Shown piece by piece: positions 9,588 to 21,025 of a DNA stretch of 40,465 nt; positions within the stretch are counted from its first letter, which is position 1; each line of letters begins with the position of its first letter. The notes beneath the pieces are model-generated. The model searched no databases, was not told the origin of the DNA, and saw only the letters and a list, made by a program, of their open reading frames with translations. The stretch covers positions 1 to 40,465 of the forward strand of contig CABZJN010000009.1 of the NCBI GenBank assembly GCA_902526085.1, in the 5' to 3' direction. This stretch comes from an uncultured Pelagibacteraceae bacterium. GTDB lineage: Bacteria; Pseudomonadota; Alphaproteobacteria; Pelagibacterales; Pelagibacteraceae. The position numbers and the translations under genes were made by a program.

Positions 9588-10067
9588 ATGAAAGAGAAAT
9601 ATAAAAATTTACCACTTAGAAGTGGTGTTGGGATAGTTGTTTTAAATAAAGAAAACAAAATTTTTGTGGCAAAAAGAATAGATAATAAAAAAAACTTTTG
9701 GCAAATGCCACAAGGTGGGGTTGATGAGGGTGAAGACTTTTATGAGGCTGCAATTAGAGAATTAAAAGAAGAAACTAGTATTAAATCAGTAAGTTTAATT
9801 AAAAAAATTGATGGCTTACTTACTTACCATTTACCAAACGAATTATTAGGAATTATTTGGAAAGGTAAATTTAAAGGTCAAAAACAGCAATGGTATATAA
9901 TGAGATTTAATGGTGATGAAAAAGAAATTAATATTAATACAAAACATCCAGAATTTCTTGAATGGAAATGGGTAGACTCAGATAAAATTACTGAGCTTGT
10001 AGTAGAATTTAAACTACATGTATACGAAAAAATTCAAGAAGAGATAAAAAAAATTTTAGTTAATTGA
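9588..10067 (+). CDS. rppH: RNA pyrophosphohydrolase (Nudix)
   Basis: Removes pyrophosphate from the 5' end of triphosphorylated mRNA, opening it to RNase E-type decay. The 159 residues are normal for alphaproteobacterial RppH. The start RSGVGIVVLN, the WQMPQGGVDEGE segment and the Nudix box (Gly43, Glu49, Arg57-Glu58, Glu61-Glu62) are clear. The usual glycine near the end of the box is Ser64 (EETSI). A C-terminal EWKWVDSDKI segment resembles family members. Its last 12 bases overlap the end of atpC on the other strand. It closes the plus-strand block, and no terminator hairpin is visible. Confidence 0.95.
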   Translation: MKEKYKNLPLRSGVGIVVLNKENKIFVAKRIDNKKNFWQMPQGGVDEGEDFYEAAIRELKEETSIKSVSLIKKIDGLLTYHLPNELLGIIWKGKFKGQKQQWYIMRFNGDEKEININTKHPEFLEWKWVDSDKITELVVEFKLHVYEKIQEEIKKILVN

Positions 10068-10447
10068 TTTTAATACTTCAAGTTTTTGATCAAGCAAATA
10101 TTTTTCCTGATCATTTATATCAGACTTATTAAGTTCTTCCTCAGCAGATTTCTGAATTTCTGTAATTTTTTCTTTATCAATGTCTTTTAAATTTAAAATA
10201 AGACTTGTAAGTATAGAAAGATTATTATCTTTAAATTCAATTATTCCATCATTTACATAAAAACTTTCCTCACCTGATTTTGAAAATATTTTAATTATTC
10301 CTGGTTTTAAAAAAGAAATAATAGAAATATGGTCTTTTAAAATTCCTATCTCACCTTCAAATGCAGGGACAACTACCTCAGTGACATCATTTTTTGATAA
10401 AAATGATTTTTCAGGGTTAACTATTTCTAAAGAATATTCTTCGCTCA

Positions 10448-10448
<1 letters not shown>
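10056..10448 (-). CDS. atpC: ATP synthase F1 epsilon subunit
   Basis: Central-stalk subunit of F1 that couples rotation to catalysis and can inhibit ATP hydrolysis. The 130 residues begin MSEEYSLEIVNPEKSFLSKN, followed by the beta-sandwich signature VVPAFEGEIGILKDHISIISFLKPG. The C-terminal helical part (about 85-130) is Lys- and Glu-rich. The start codon shares one base with the atpD stop. It is the last gene of the minus-strand run, and its stop lies inside rppH (12-base convergent overlap). Confidence 0.96.
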
Positions 10449-12744
<2,296 letters not shown>

Positions 12745-12750
12745 TATTTT

Positions 12751-14286
12751 CTATGAGTTAAAATCTTTCTTAAGTTGTAAAATAATTTCGTTTAATTCTT
12801 TCTCTTTATCATCTTCGAGTTTCCCTGAAGCTGTGATTGACTCAATGATATCTGGCTTTTCAGCTTTACATTTTTCAATAATTTTATTCTCAAAACTTGA
12901 AATATCCTTTTGTTCAATATCATCAAGATGTCCTCTAACTCCGCAAAATACAGAGATGACTTGTTCAGCAACTGTCATGGGAGAATATTGGTTTTGCTTT
13001 AATAGTTCAGTTAATTTTGAACCTCGGTTAAGTAATTTTTGAGTAGACGCATCAAGATCTGAACCAAACTGTGCAAATGCAGCCATTTCTCGATATTGAG
13101 CCAATTCTAATTTCATCGACCCTGAAACTTTTTTCATGGCCTTTGTCTGCGCAGAGGATCCTACTCTTGATACTGATAAACCAACGTTTATTGCTGGTCT
13201 TATACCTTGGTTAAAAAGTTCAGTTTCAAGGAAAATTTGTCCATCAGTAATTGAGATCACATTTGTTGGTATAAACGCAGAAACGTCACCTCCCTGAGTC
13301 TCAATGATTGGAAGAGCTGTTAAAGAGCCACCTCCATGTTCATCACCTAATTTTGCTGCTCTTTCAAGTAATCTACTATGTAAATAAAATACATCACCAG
13401 GATAAGCCTCTCTTCCGGGAGGTCTTCTTAACAATAGAGACATTTGTCTATAAGCGACTGCTTGTTTTGATAAATCATCGTATATTATTAAAGCATGCAT
13501 TCCATTATCTCTAAAATATTCACCCATAGTACATCCAGTGTATGGAGCTAAAAACTGAAGTGGTGCTGCATCTGATGCTGTTGCTGCAACTATTGTTGTG
13601 TATTCCATTGCACCAGCTTCCTCTAATGTTTTTTCAATCTGTCTAACTGTAGATCTTTTTTGACCTACGGCTACATAAATACAATATAATTTTTTCTTCT
13701 CATCACCTGACTCGTTAATTTTTTTCTGGTTTATGATAGCGTCAATAGCCACTGCTGTTTTACCAGTTTGTCTATCTCCAATAATTAATTCTCTTTGCCC
13801 TCTTCCAATTGGAACTAGACTATCAATTGATTTGAGACCAGTCTGCATTGGTTCACTAACAGATTTACGTGGAATTATTCCTGGAGCTTTAACTTCGACC
13901 CTGCTTCTTTTTAAACTTTTATCTAATGCACCTTTTCCATCAATTGGATTTCCTAAACCATCAACTACTCTACCAAGTAATTCTTTTCCAACTGGTGTAT
14001 CAACAATCGCACCAGTTCTTTTTACAGTATCACCTTCCTTAACTGCTTTATCATCACCAAAAATTACAACACCTACATTTTCACTTTCTAGGTTCAACGC
14101 CATTCCTTTCGAACCATCAGAAAATTCTACCATCTCTCCAGCTTGAACGTTATCTAATCCATAAATTCTTGCTATACCATCTCCTACTGATAAAACCTGA
14201 CCTACCTCAGTAACCTCAGCTTTATCTCCAAATTTTTTAATTTGTTCTTTTAATATTTTCGTAACTTCTGAAGGATTTATTTCCAT
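12751..14286 (-). CDS. atpA: ATP synthase F1 alpha subunit
   Basis: Non-catalytic nucleotide-binding subunit alternating with beta in the F1 hexamer. The P-loop [13 protein letters not shown] contains Lys176, equivalent to E. coli Lys175. [33 protein letters not shown], read in two parts, is the conserved catalytic-interface region including the arginine finger neighbourhood, and [17 protein letters not shown] is also typical. Length 511 residues, as expected. The ATG directly abuts the atpH stop, with no base between. Confidence 0.99.
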   Translation of the reverse strand: MEINPSEVTKILKEQIKKFGDKAEVTEVGQVLSVGDGIARIYGLDNVQAGEMVEFSDGSKGMALNLESENVGVVIFGDDKAVKEGDTVKRTGAIVDTPVGKELLGRVVDGLGNPIDGKGALDKSLKRSRVEVKAPGIIPRKSVSEPMQTGLKSIDSLVPIGRGQRELIIGDRQTGKTAVAIDAIINQKKINESGDEKKKLYCIYVAVGQKRSTVRQIEKTLEEAGAMEYTTIVAATASDAAPLQFLAPYTGCTMGEYFRDNGMHALIIYDDLSKQAVAYRQMSLLLRRPPGREAYPGDVFYLHSRLLERAAKLGDEHGGGSLTALPIIETQGGDVSAFIPTNVISITDGQIFLETELFNQGIRPAINVGLSVSRVGSSAQTKAMKKVSGSMKLELAQYREMAAFAQFGSDLDASTQKLLNRGSKLTELLKQNQYSPMTVAEQVISVFCGVRGHLDDIEQKDISSFENKIIEKCKAEKPDIIESITASGKLEDDKEKELNEIILQLKKDFNS

Positions 14287-14844
14287 TTAAGCCTCTATCA
14301 TTGTATTTTCGATTTGTTGTAATTTATTTTTAATAGAAGTATCTACCATAATACTACCAACTTGAATTATTAAACCTCCAATTAAACTTTTATCATATTT
14401 ATATTCTAATTTTATTTTCGCATTAAAATTTTGAGATAATTCATCTTTTATTTTACTTACTTGTTCTCCTGATAATTCTTTAGAAGAGATTAGTTCAGCT
14501 TTTACTTCTCCTCTTTTTTTTGAGCAAGTATCTACAAAATCATGAAGAATTGTTTTTACATAAAAAAATCTTCTTTTAGATATTAGAAAACCTAAAAATT
14601 TTGATAATAAAGAATTTAATTTATAATTATCAACAATCTTATTAATTACATCCTTAAGTTCATTTACAGAGTTAGTTGGATCTTTTATTAATGAACTGAA
14701 ATCTTTGCTCTCATCTATTAATTTTAATAAAGATATTGATTGTTCTTCGACTTCATCTACTGAATTATTTTCTTTAGCTAATTCATATAATGCTAAAGAA
14801 TATCTACCTGCTGTAGTAACTGAAAAACTGTTATTTTTGCTCAA
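14287..14844 (-). CDS. atpH: ATP synthase F1 delta subunit
   Basis: Peripheral-stalk subunit linking the top of F1 to the b subunits. The 185 residues match the OSCP/delta family. Features are TAGRYSLALYELAKENN near the N-terminus, the middle FLGFLISKRRFFYVKTIL helix and the C-terminal LEYKYDKSLIGGLIIQVGSIMVD. It opens the atpHAGDC group. The 97 bases between it and the priA stop could hold a separate promoter, but I see no convincing -35/-10 pair. The Fo genes are not in this window, which is normal for alphaproteobacteria. Confidence 0.95.
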   Translation of the reverse strand: MSKNNSFSVTTAGRYSLALYELAKENNSVDEVEEQSISLLKLIDESKDFSSLIKDPTNSVNELKDVINKIVDNYKLNSLLSKFLGFLISKRRFFYVKTILHDFVDTCSKKRGEVKAELISSKELSGEQVSKIKDELSQNFNAKIKLEYKYDKSLIGGLIIQVGSIMVDTSIKNKLQQIENTMIEA

Positions 14845-14941
14845 TATTGACTCTCTATTTAAGAAGATTTTTTGGATTAAGTAGCATATGAGTAAGATGT
14901 CTTCAAGTATCAGATTAACAATTTAATATCTATTTTGTCTC

Positions 14942-16897
14942 TTAATTAAAGGTTATTGGATCAACATCAACCGTCAGTTTTATTTCACTGGATAATTTGT
15001 GCTTATTTAATATTTCAGCCAACTTATTTTGTATTTTCGACCCCTTTTTTGACCTTATTAAAAGCCTTTGTCGATATTTTCCTTTAACTCTATAAATAGG
15101 TGCATTAACGGGCCCTAAAACTTTATCATCGAGAGAATTAAGGAGTACTTGCTTTAATTTTTGAGACTCTTCTTCTAATTTATTTTCTTTAGAGGCAGTG
15201 AGTATTAATGAAATAAATCTTTCAAATGGTGGAAGATTATTTTTTTCTCTTAACTTCAATTCATTATCTAAAAAAATAAATGGATCATGATGAGTAATTT
15301 GGTTTATGATATTTTGATTAATACCAAGAGTTTGAAAATATACTTTAGCAGGTTTGCCAGTCCTTCCTGCTCTTCCAGATAACTGGTGGTATAGTTGGAG
15401 ATTTTTTTCAGCTGTTCTAAGATCGTGTCCATTAGATGTTAAATCAATATCTAGAACAACAATACAATTTAAATTTGGAAAATGAAAACCTTTTGAAATT
15501 AATTGTGTCCCAATTAAAATATCAACTTCTCCATTTACTATACTTTCAAGTTGATCTTTTGAAGATTTTTTGTTCATGGTATCGCTTGAAAAAATAGATA
15601 TTTTTTTTTCAGGAAATAATATCTTTACTTCCTCTGCGATTCTTTCAACACCTGGGCCACTAAAAACAAAATCACAAGTGTTTCCCTTACTACAACTTCT
15701 ATTTAATTTACTTTTGTAACCACAATAATGGCAGAGTAAAATATTTTTTCTTTTATGATATACTAAATTTATAGAACAGTTTGGGCAGGAGTATACTTTT
15801 ACACAGTTTTTGCATAGTGCATAAGGTGCAAAACCTCTTCTATTCATAAAAAATAAGACTTGATCATTTTTTTTTAAATGATCTTTAACTTTTTTCAAAG
15901 TTTCAGTAGCAATCCATGATTGTTTATTTAATCTGCTATTCTTTAAATCAATTATTTCGAAGGTAGGGAGATTTGCATCTTTATATCTTTTAACTAATCT
16001 TGAGATAGAATATTTATTTTTTTTAACATTAGCATATGTTTCTATTGAAGGAACTGCAGTTACAAGATTAATAGGAATATTTTCAAAGTTAGCTCTAGCT
16101 ATTGCCATATCCCTTGCATTATAAATAATACCTTCATCTTGCTTAAATGATTGATCATGTTCTTCATCAATTACTATTAGTCCTATTTTTTTAAATGGCA
16201 AAAAAAGAGACGATCTTGCCCCTATAACCACCTTTATTAATCCTGATGCTACACCACTCCAAATAATTTTTTTTCTTTTTGGTGTTATTGCTGAATGCCA
16301 AATTGCAGCTTTAAAACCGAAAAATTCCTCAAATTTTTTCTCAAATTCTGAAGTAAGTCCTATTTCTGGCAGTAAAATTATTGCCTGATAGCCTTTTTTT
16401 AAAATTTCCTCTATTTGCTTAAAATAGACAATTGTTTTTCCAGATCCAGTTGTTCCTTGAAGCAAGTGTACTCTAAATTCTCCATTTTTTTTTAACATTT
16501 CTCTAAAGACTTTATTTTGATCTTCAGAAAGTTCAAAATTTTGTCTTTTTTTTTTATTATTAAAGATTAGATATTCTTTATCATTAAATTTGGTTATTGC
16601 ATCGCCACCAAGTAAATGAAGTTTTAAACACATTCCAATCGGTACCAAATTATAATTTGAGAACCAATTCAAAAAATTTATTGTTTCAATTTTCAAAGGA
16701 TTTATTTCGATAACAGATTTAATTTTTTTAAGTTTAAATTTTTTTTGAATTTTCTTTTCAAATAAGTTCCAAACAACACCTGTTAAATCCTTTTTTCCAA
16801 ATGGTACCTTTACATAGGTTCCTGGACTTAATTTTTTGTCAAATTCGTATGTAAAAGGATGATTAAAAATATTTGGTAATAAAACTGGAATTTGCAT
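14942..16897 (-). CDS. priA: Primosomal protein N', replication-restart helicase
   Basis: DEAH-type 3'-5' helicase that recognises stalled forks and reloads the replisome. The N-terminal fork-binding part starts MQIPVLLPNIFNHPFTYEF. Helicase motif I GTTGSGKT holds Lys154, and motif II is DEEH. MNRRGFAP precedes a zinc-binding region with eight cysteines in CxxC pairs (CKNC, CPNC, CHYC, then CSKGNTC). Later come GTQLISKGFHFPN and QLSGRAGRTGKP. The 651 residues are shorter than E. coli (732), mainly at the N-terminus. The ATG directly follows the stop of the sulfotransferase gene. priA next to atpH is common in alphaproteobacteria. Confidence 0.95.
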   Translation of the reverse strand: MQIPVLLPNIFNHPFTYEFDKKLSPGTYVKVPFGKKDLTGVVWNLFEKKIQKKFKLKKIKSVIEINPLKIETINFLNWFSNYNLVPIGMCLKLHLLGGDAITKFNDKEYLIFNNKKKRQNFELSEDQNKVFREMLKKNGEFRVHLLQGTTGSGKTIVYFKQIEEILKKGYQAIILLPEIGLTSEFEKKFEEFFGFKAAIWHSAITPKRKKIIWSGVASGLIKVVIGARSSLFLPFKKIGLIVIDEEHDQSFKQDEGIIYNARDMAIARANFENIPINLVTAVPSIETYANVKKNKYSISRLVKRYKDANLPTFEIIDLKNSRLNKQSWIATETLKKVKDHLKKNDQVLFFMNRRGFAPYALCKNCVKVYSCPNCSINLVYHKRKNILLCHYCGYKSKLNRSCSKGNTCDFVFSGPGVERIAEEVKILFPEKKISIFSSDTMNKKSSKDQLESIVNGEVDILIGTQLISKGFHFPNLNCIVVLDIDLTSNGHDLRTAEKNLQLYHQLSGRAGRTGKPAKVYFQTLGINQNIINQITHHDPFIFLDNELKLREKNNLPPFERFISLILTASKENKLEEESQKLKQVLLNSLDDKVLGPVNAPIYRVKGKYRQRLLIRSKKGSKIQNKLAEILNKHKLSSEIKLTVDVDPITFN

Positions 16898-18250
16898 TTA
16901 TTTCAACCAGGGATATTTATCTTGGTAATCCTCAAAGAGATTATAATATTTCGAATACTTATCAGTATTATAACTAGTAATCTTATTTCTAATTTGAATA
17001 TTGCTTGTCGTTCTAATATCTAAATCATCTCTCTTATAAAATTCGAGAACATTATTATCCCATTTTAAACCACAAAAATTAAATATTTCTTTGGAAATTT
17101 TTTCTTTATTTTGTGTAAGATTTTCAAGAGATACATCATGTATAATATTCGGATATTTTTTTTTAAAATATTTTATTATTTTTCTATAGTTATCAATATA
17201 AGTAATTATATTTTGTATACTATGTGTCCAAGATAAGTCAGGTAGTAATGATTGATATATCCCTACAATGGAGTCCTTAAGATTTCTATGACAATGTAAA
17301 AATTTAGCTTTCGGGAATATACTCAGTATAAAATCAATGTTAAAGAAATTCTCTAAAGATTTATCTACAAAATAACTTACATCTTTTCCAATCAAAGAAA
17401 ATTGAGAATATTTTTTATTCACAAAATTTTTAAACTCATTGACTTTAAAATTAAATATTTCTTGCTTTTCGTCATTTAATAATATTTTAGAAGAAAGTTG
17501 ATTTATTACACCCATATTAATGAAAGCAGATTCTCCAAACGATGGAATATTGTTTTCTGAAGAAGTTATAATTGCTTCAACTAGTGTTGATCCCGATCTC
17601 GGTAAGCCTATAATAAATATTGGTGAAATATCATTAAATAAATGATCTTTTTTTTCATTTTCTATAAAATTTGATTGATTGTAATGATCTAAAATTATTT
17701 TTGAATAATACTTTTGTGATTGAAGATTATAGTTTTTTTTAAAGTCAAAACAGAGCCTGTGCGAATTATTTAAAAAAGCTAACTCTTTTTCAAAGTTTCT
17801 CTCTTTCTTTTCTTTTTTAGATAGTAAGAATTCGGATAAAAACTTTTCTAAAATATTTGCATTTGGATTATCGTTAATTTGTTTAATAATTTCAAAATGA
17901 CTTGTTTTAAGAAAATTTGGTTTTAATGTGAAAATTCCATAATAGGCTCTAATATCTCTTACATTAATGTCTAAAACTTTAAGATAAGTTGATAATGATT
18001 TTTCTATTTCACCGGTAGACTGCTCTAAATATGCAACTTTTAAATAAGTATTTAAAGATTTAGGTTCGATTTTCTTGCATTTATCAAAAAATGATAGACT
18101 CTTTTTAATATTTTTTAATTCAAAATTAATAATTGCAAGATTATAATTAATTTCGAAGTTATTATTATTTTTGTTCAAATCTAGAAAGATTTTTTCTGCA
18201 TCCTTAAAATTTTTTTGTGAAAGAAATTTTTTACCTAAATCTAAACTCAT
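16898..18250 (-). CDS. TPR-repeat protein with C-terminal sulfotransferase domain
   Basis: Two-part protein of 450 residues. The N-terminal half (about 1-130) consists of tetratricopeptide-like helices (KNFKDAEKIFLDLNKNNN, NYNLAIINFELKNIKKSLSF, LKVAYLEQSTGEIEKSLSTY). The C-terminal half is a sulfotransferase: the 5'-phosphosulfate loop FIIGLPRSGSTLVEAIIT and the 3'-phosphate motif CHRNLKDSIVGIYQS suggest binding of PAPS or a related donor. The acceptor is unknown; bacterial relatives are often called protein or glycan sulfotransferases by analogy only. I use the ATG at 18250; a GTG at 18265 would add five residues but has no room for a ribosome site. It lies 43 bases after lpdA and abuts priA. 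No signal peptide is visible. Confidence 0.82.
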   Translation of the reverse strand: MSLDLGKKFLSQKNFKDAEKIFLDLNKNNNNFEINYNLAIINFELKNIKKSLSFFDKCKKIEPKSLNTYLKVAYLEQSTGEIEKSLSTYLKVLDINVRDIRAYYGIFTLKPNFLKTSHFEIIKQINDNPNANILEKFLSEFLLSKKEKKERNFEKELAFLNNSHRLCFDFKKNYNLQSQKYYSKIILDHYNQSNFIENEKKDHLFNDISPIFIIGLPRSGSTLVEAIITSSENNIPSFGESAFINMGVINQLSSKILLNDEKQEIFNFKVNEFKNFVNKKYSQFSLIGKDVSYFVDKSLENFFNIDFILSIFPKAKFLHCHRNLKDSIVGIYQSLLPDLSWTHSIQNIITYIDNYRKIIKYFKKKYPNIIHDVSLENLTQNKEKISKEIFNFCGLKWDNNVLEFYKRDDLDIRTTSNIQIRNKITSYNTDKYSKYYNLFEDYQDKYPWLK

Positions 18251-18308
18251 GCTGAAATATATCACTTCTATACAATTAATATAATGAAAGATATGATTTT
18301 AAATTAAT

Positions 18309-19703
18309 CTAAGAGTGTATTTGTCTCTTATCAACGGACAGAGCTGCTTCTTTAATTGCTTCTGAGAAAGTAGGATGTGCATGACAAGTTCTTGCTATAT
18401 CTTCTGAACTTGCTCCAAATTCCATAGCAACTGACATTTCAGCAATCATTTCACCAGCATGTGGACCAATTATGTGCACACCTAAAACTCTATCTGTTGT
18501 ACTTTCAGCTAATATTTTTACAAATCCCTCTGGCTCATTTATTGCTTTAGCCCTTGAATTTGCCATAAAAGGGAATTTGCCAACTTTAAAGTTTATTTTT
18601 TTTTCTTTTAATTCCTCCTCATTTTTACCAACATAGGCTACCTCTGGTGAAGTATAAATTACACCTGGTATGATATCATAATTCACATGACCTGACTGTC
18701 CAGCAATTAGTTCTGCTACAGCTATTCCTTCCTCTTCAGCTTTGTGAGCCAACATAGGTCCATCTATAACATCTCCTATTGCATAAACATTTTTTACATT
18801 AGTTTCAAAATTTTTATTAACTTTTATTTTTCCTTTTTTATCAAGATTTACTCCAATTTTTTCTAAATTTAATTTTTCTGTGTAGGGTTTTCTTCCAACA
18901 GAAATCAAAACTACGTCAGCTTCAATATTATTTTTTGAATTTTTATTTGTCGTTTCTATAATTACTCCTTTGTCATTTTTAGTAATTTTTTCAACTTTAG
19001 TATTTAATTCAAATTTAATATTCTGTTTTTTTAAAATTTTCATAAATTCGTTTGAAATTTCTTTATCGAGTCCTGGTGTGATGTGATCTAAATATTCTAT
19101 AACGTGAACCTCGCTTCCCAATCTTGACCAAACAGAACCCATCTCCAATCCAATATAACCCCCTCCAACAACAACCATTTTTTTTGGAAGCTTAGAAATA
19201 TTAAGAGCCCCTGTTGATGAAAGAATTTTTTTTTCATCAAATTCTATTCCTGGAAGAGATAAAGGCTCTGATCCTGTACTTATTATAGTTCTATCAGTTT
19301 TAATTTTTATTTCTGATTTATCATTTTTGACTAATATTTCATTTTTTTCATTAAAAGATCCCACCCCTTTAATGTAAGTAACCTTGTTTTTTTTAAATAA
19401 AAACTCCACTCCTTTTGTAAGTGTTGCAACAGAGCTTTCTTTATTGCTCATCATTTTTTCCAGATTTAGTTTAATTTCACCAGTTTCAATGCCAATATTA
19501 GAGAAATTTTTAGCTTTATGAAAACTTTCAGACATATTTAATAGGCTTTTAGACGGAATACATCCTATATTAAGACAAGTACCTCCCAAAGATCCTCTGG
19601 ACTCTACACATGCAGTTTTTAATCCTAATTGTGATAATCTAATTGCACATACATACCCTGCAGGTCCTCCCCCAATTACAGTGACATCAAATTTTTCAGC
19701 CAT
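18309..19703 (-). CDS. lpdA: Dihydrolipoamide dehydrogenase (E3)
   Basis: FAD- and NAD-dependent enzyme that reoxidises the lipoyl arm of 2-oxo acid dehydrogenase complexes. The FAD site VIGGGPAGYVCAIRLSQLG is N-terminal, and the redox disulfide in GGTCLNIGCIPSK is Cys43-Cys48. The NAD-binding VVVGGGYIGLEMGSVW, the second FAD motif YAIGDVIDGPMLAHKAEEEG and the C-terminal catalytic His-Glu pair in HAHPTFSEA follow. The 464 residues are standard. The start shares a base with the sucB stop, so it is most likely the E3 of the 2-oxoglutarate complex encoded upstream, and possibly also shared with other complexes. Confidence 0.97.
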   Translation of the reverse strand: MAEKFDVTVIGGGPAGYVCAIRLSQLGLKTACVESRGSLGGTCLNIGCIPSKSLLNMSESFHKAKNFSNIGIETGEIKLNLEKMMSNKESSVATLTKGVEFLFKKNKVTYIKGVGSFNEKNEILVKNDKSEIKIKTDRTIISTGSEPLSLPGIEFDEKKILSSTGALNISKLPKKMVVVGGGYIGLEMGSVWSRLGSEVHVIEYLDHITPGLDKEISNEFMKILKKQNIKFELNTKVEKITKNDKGVIIETTNKNSKNNIEADVVLISVGRKPYTEKLNLEKIGVNLDKKGKIKVNKNFETNVKNVYAIGDVIDGPMLAHKAEEEGIAVAELIAGQSGHVNYDIIPGVIYTSPEVAYVGKNEEELKEKKINFKVGKFPFMANSRAKAINEPEGFVKILAESTTDRVLGVHIIGPHAGEMIAEMSVAMEFGASSEDIARTCHAHPTFSEAIKEAALSVDKRQIHS

Positions 19704-21025
19704 TAGATATTTAAAAATAATCTTCTAGGGTCTTCTAAATTTTCTTTAACAGTTTTTAAGAACGACACGGATTCCTTTCCATCAATAATTCTATGATCAT
19801 ATGATAAGGCTAAGTACATTATTGGTTTTATTTTTATCTCACCATTATCATTTACTGGTCTTTCAACAATATTATGCATGCCTAATACACCTGATTGAGG
19901 CGGATTTAATATTGGTGTTGAAAGCATAGAACCATAAACACCGCCATTACTTATAGTAAAGGTACCACCCTGTAAGTCCTCAATTGTTAGGTTGCCCTCG
20001 TTTGCTTTTTGAGATAATTTTTTAATTTCTTTTTCTATTTCGGCGAATGACATCTCATCTGCATTTCTTAGCACCGGAACTACTAAACCTTTTTCAGTTC
20101 CAACAGCAAAACTTATATTATAGTAATTTTTGTAAATTATATCCTGATCTTCAATTTCAGCGTTAATTGCTGGAAACAATTTTAGTCCAACTACACAAGC
20201 TTTTACAAAAAATGACATAAGACCTAGCTTAATTCCATATCTGCTTTTAAAATCATCTTGGTTATCTTTTCTCATTGCCATAATTCCAGACATATCTACC
20301 TCGTTAAAAGTAGTTAACATTGCTGCATTTTCTTGAGCTTGTTTTAATCTTTTTGCAATCGTTTGTCTTAAACGTGTCATTTTAATTCTTTCTTCTTCAC
20401 CGTATTGAATTCTTCTTTGGTTAGGTTGTGGGTTGGCTCCCATCATGGAAATTAGATCACCTTTTAAAATTCTTCCTGCTTTACCTGTTCCTTTTACGTT
20501 ATCTAAGTTGATATTTTTTTCTGTAACGATTTTTCTTACAGCAGGAGAAAGAATAATTGGCTGTTGTGGGGTTTCTTCTGTTTCTACTTCCTCAGTTAAA
20601 AGTAAAGGCTCTTCTTTAAATAGCTCCATAGAATTATCTTCAGTTAATACTAATGGATCTTCTAACTTAGTTTGAGGTTTTTTTTCTATATCTAAATTAA
20701 TTACATTGCTTTTCTGATCTATAAATTCTTTCTCTTCATTATCCTCAAGTTGTTTTTTGCTTTCAGGTACATTTTTAATATCAACATTCCCCTTAGAAAT
20801 TGAGCCCAAAACAGCTCCAACTTCAACTGTGTCTCCATCTCTAAAACTAATTTCTGATAATGTACCGCTAATAGGGGAAGGAACTTCTAAATTTACTTTA
20901 TCAGTTTCCAGTTCAACTATTGCTTCATCCTCCTCAACTGTTTCACCTTCTCTTTTCAACCATTTAGAAACTGTTGCTTCTGTAATACTTTCACCTAAAG
21001 TAGGGACTAAAATTTTTTCACTCAT
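19703..21025 (-). CDS. sucB: Dihydrolipoyllysine succinyltransferase (2-oxoglutarate dehydrogenase E2)
   Basis: Core enzyme of the 2-oxoglutarate dehydrogenase complex, transferring succinyl from the lipoyl arm to CoA. One lipoyl domain (about 1-78) carries Lys43 in [14 protein letters not shown] linker rich in Glu, Leu and Thr follows, then the peripheral-subunit binding domain ([20 protein letters not shown]). The catalytic domain ends with the diagnostic [16 protein letters not shown]. The 440 residues are typical. The linker has two similar segments ([10 protein letters not shown] and [10 protein letters not shown]). One-base overlaps join it to sucA and lpdA. Confidence 0.97.
   Translation of the reverse strand: MSEKILVPTLGESITEATVSKWLKREGETVEEDEAIVELETDKVNLEVPSPISGTLSEISFRDGDTVEVGAVLGSISKGNVDIKNVPESKKQLEDNEEKEFIDQKSNVINLDIEKKPQTKLEDPLVLTEDNSMELFKEEPLLLTEEVETEETPQQPIILSPAVRKIVTEKNINLDNVKGTGKAGRILKGDLISMMGANPQPNQRRIQYGEEERIKMTRLRQTIAKRLKQAQENAAMLTTFNEVDMSGIMAMRKDNQDDFKSRYGIKLGLMSFFVKACVVGLKLFPAINAEIEDQDIIYKNYYNISFAVGTEKGLVVPVLRNADEMSFAEIEKEIKKLSQKANEGNLTIEDLQGGTFTISNGGVYGSMLSTPILNPPQSGVLGMHNIVERPVNDNGEIKIKPIMYLALSYDHRIIDGKESVSFLKTVKENLEDPRRLFLNI

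Noticed and set aside
14845..14941. Promoter for atpH between priA and atpH
   Set aside because: TTGAAG followed after 17 bases by TACTTA on the minus strand is too weak in a genome this AT-rich to call.
18251..18265. GTG start of the TPR-sulfotransferase at 18265
   Set aside because: The ATG at 18250 is a better start and the GTG has no space for a ribosome site; the five added residues are not repeat-like.
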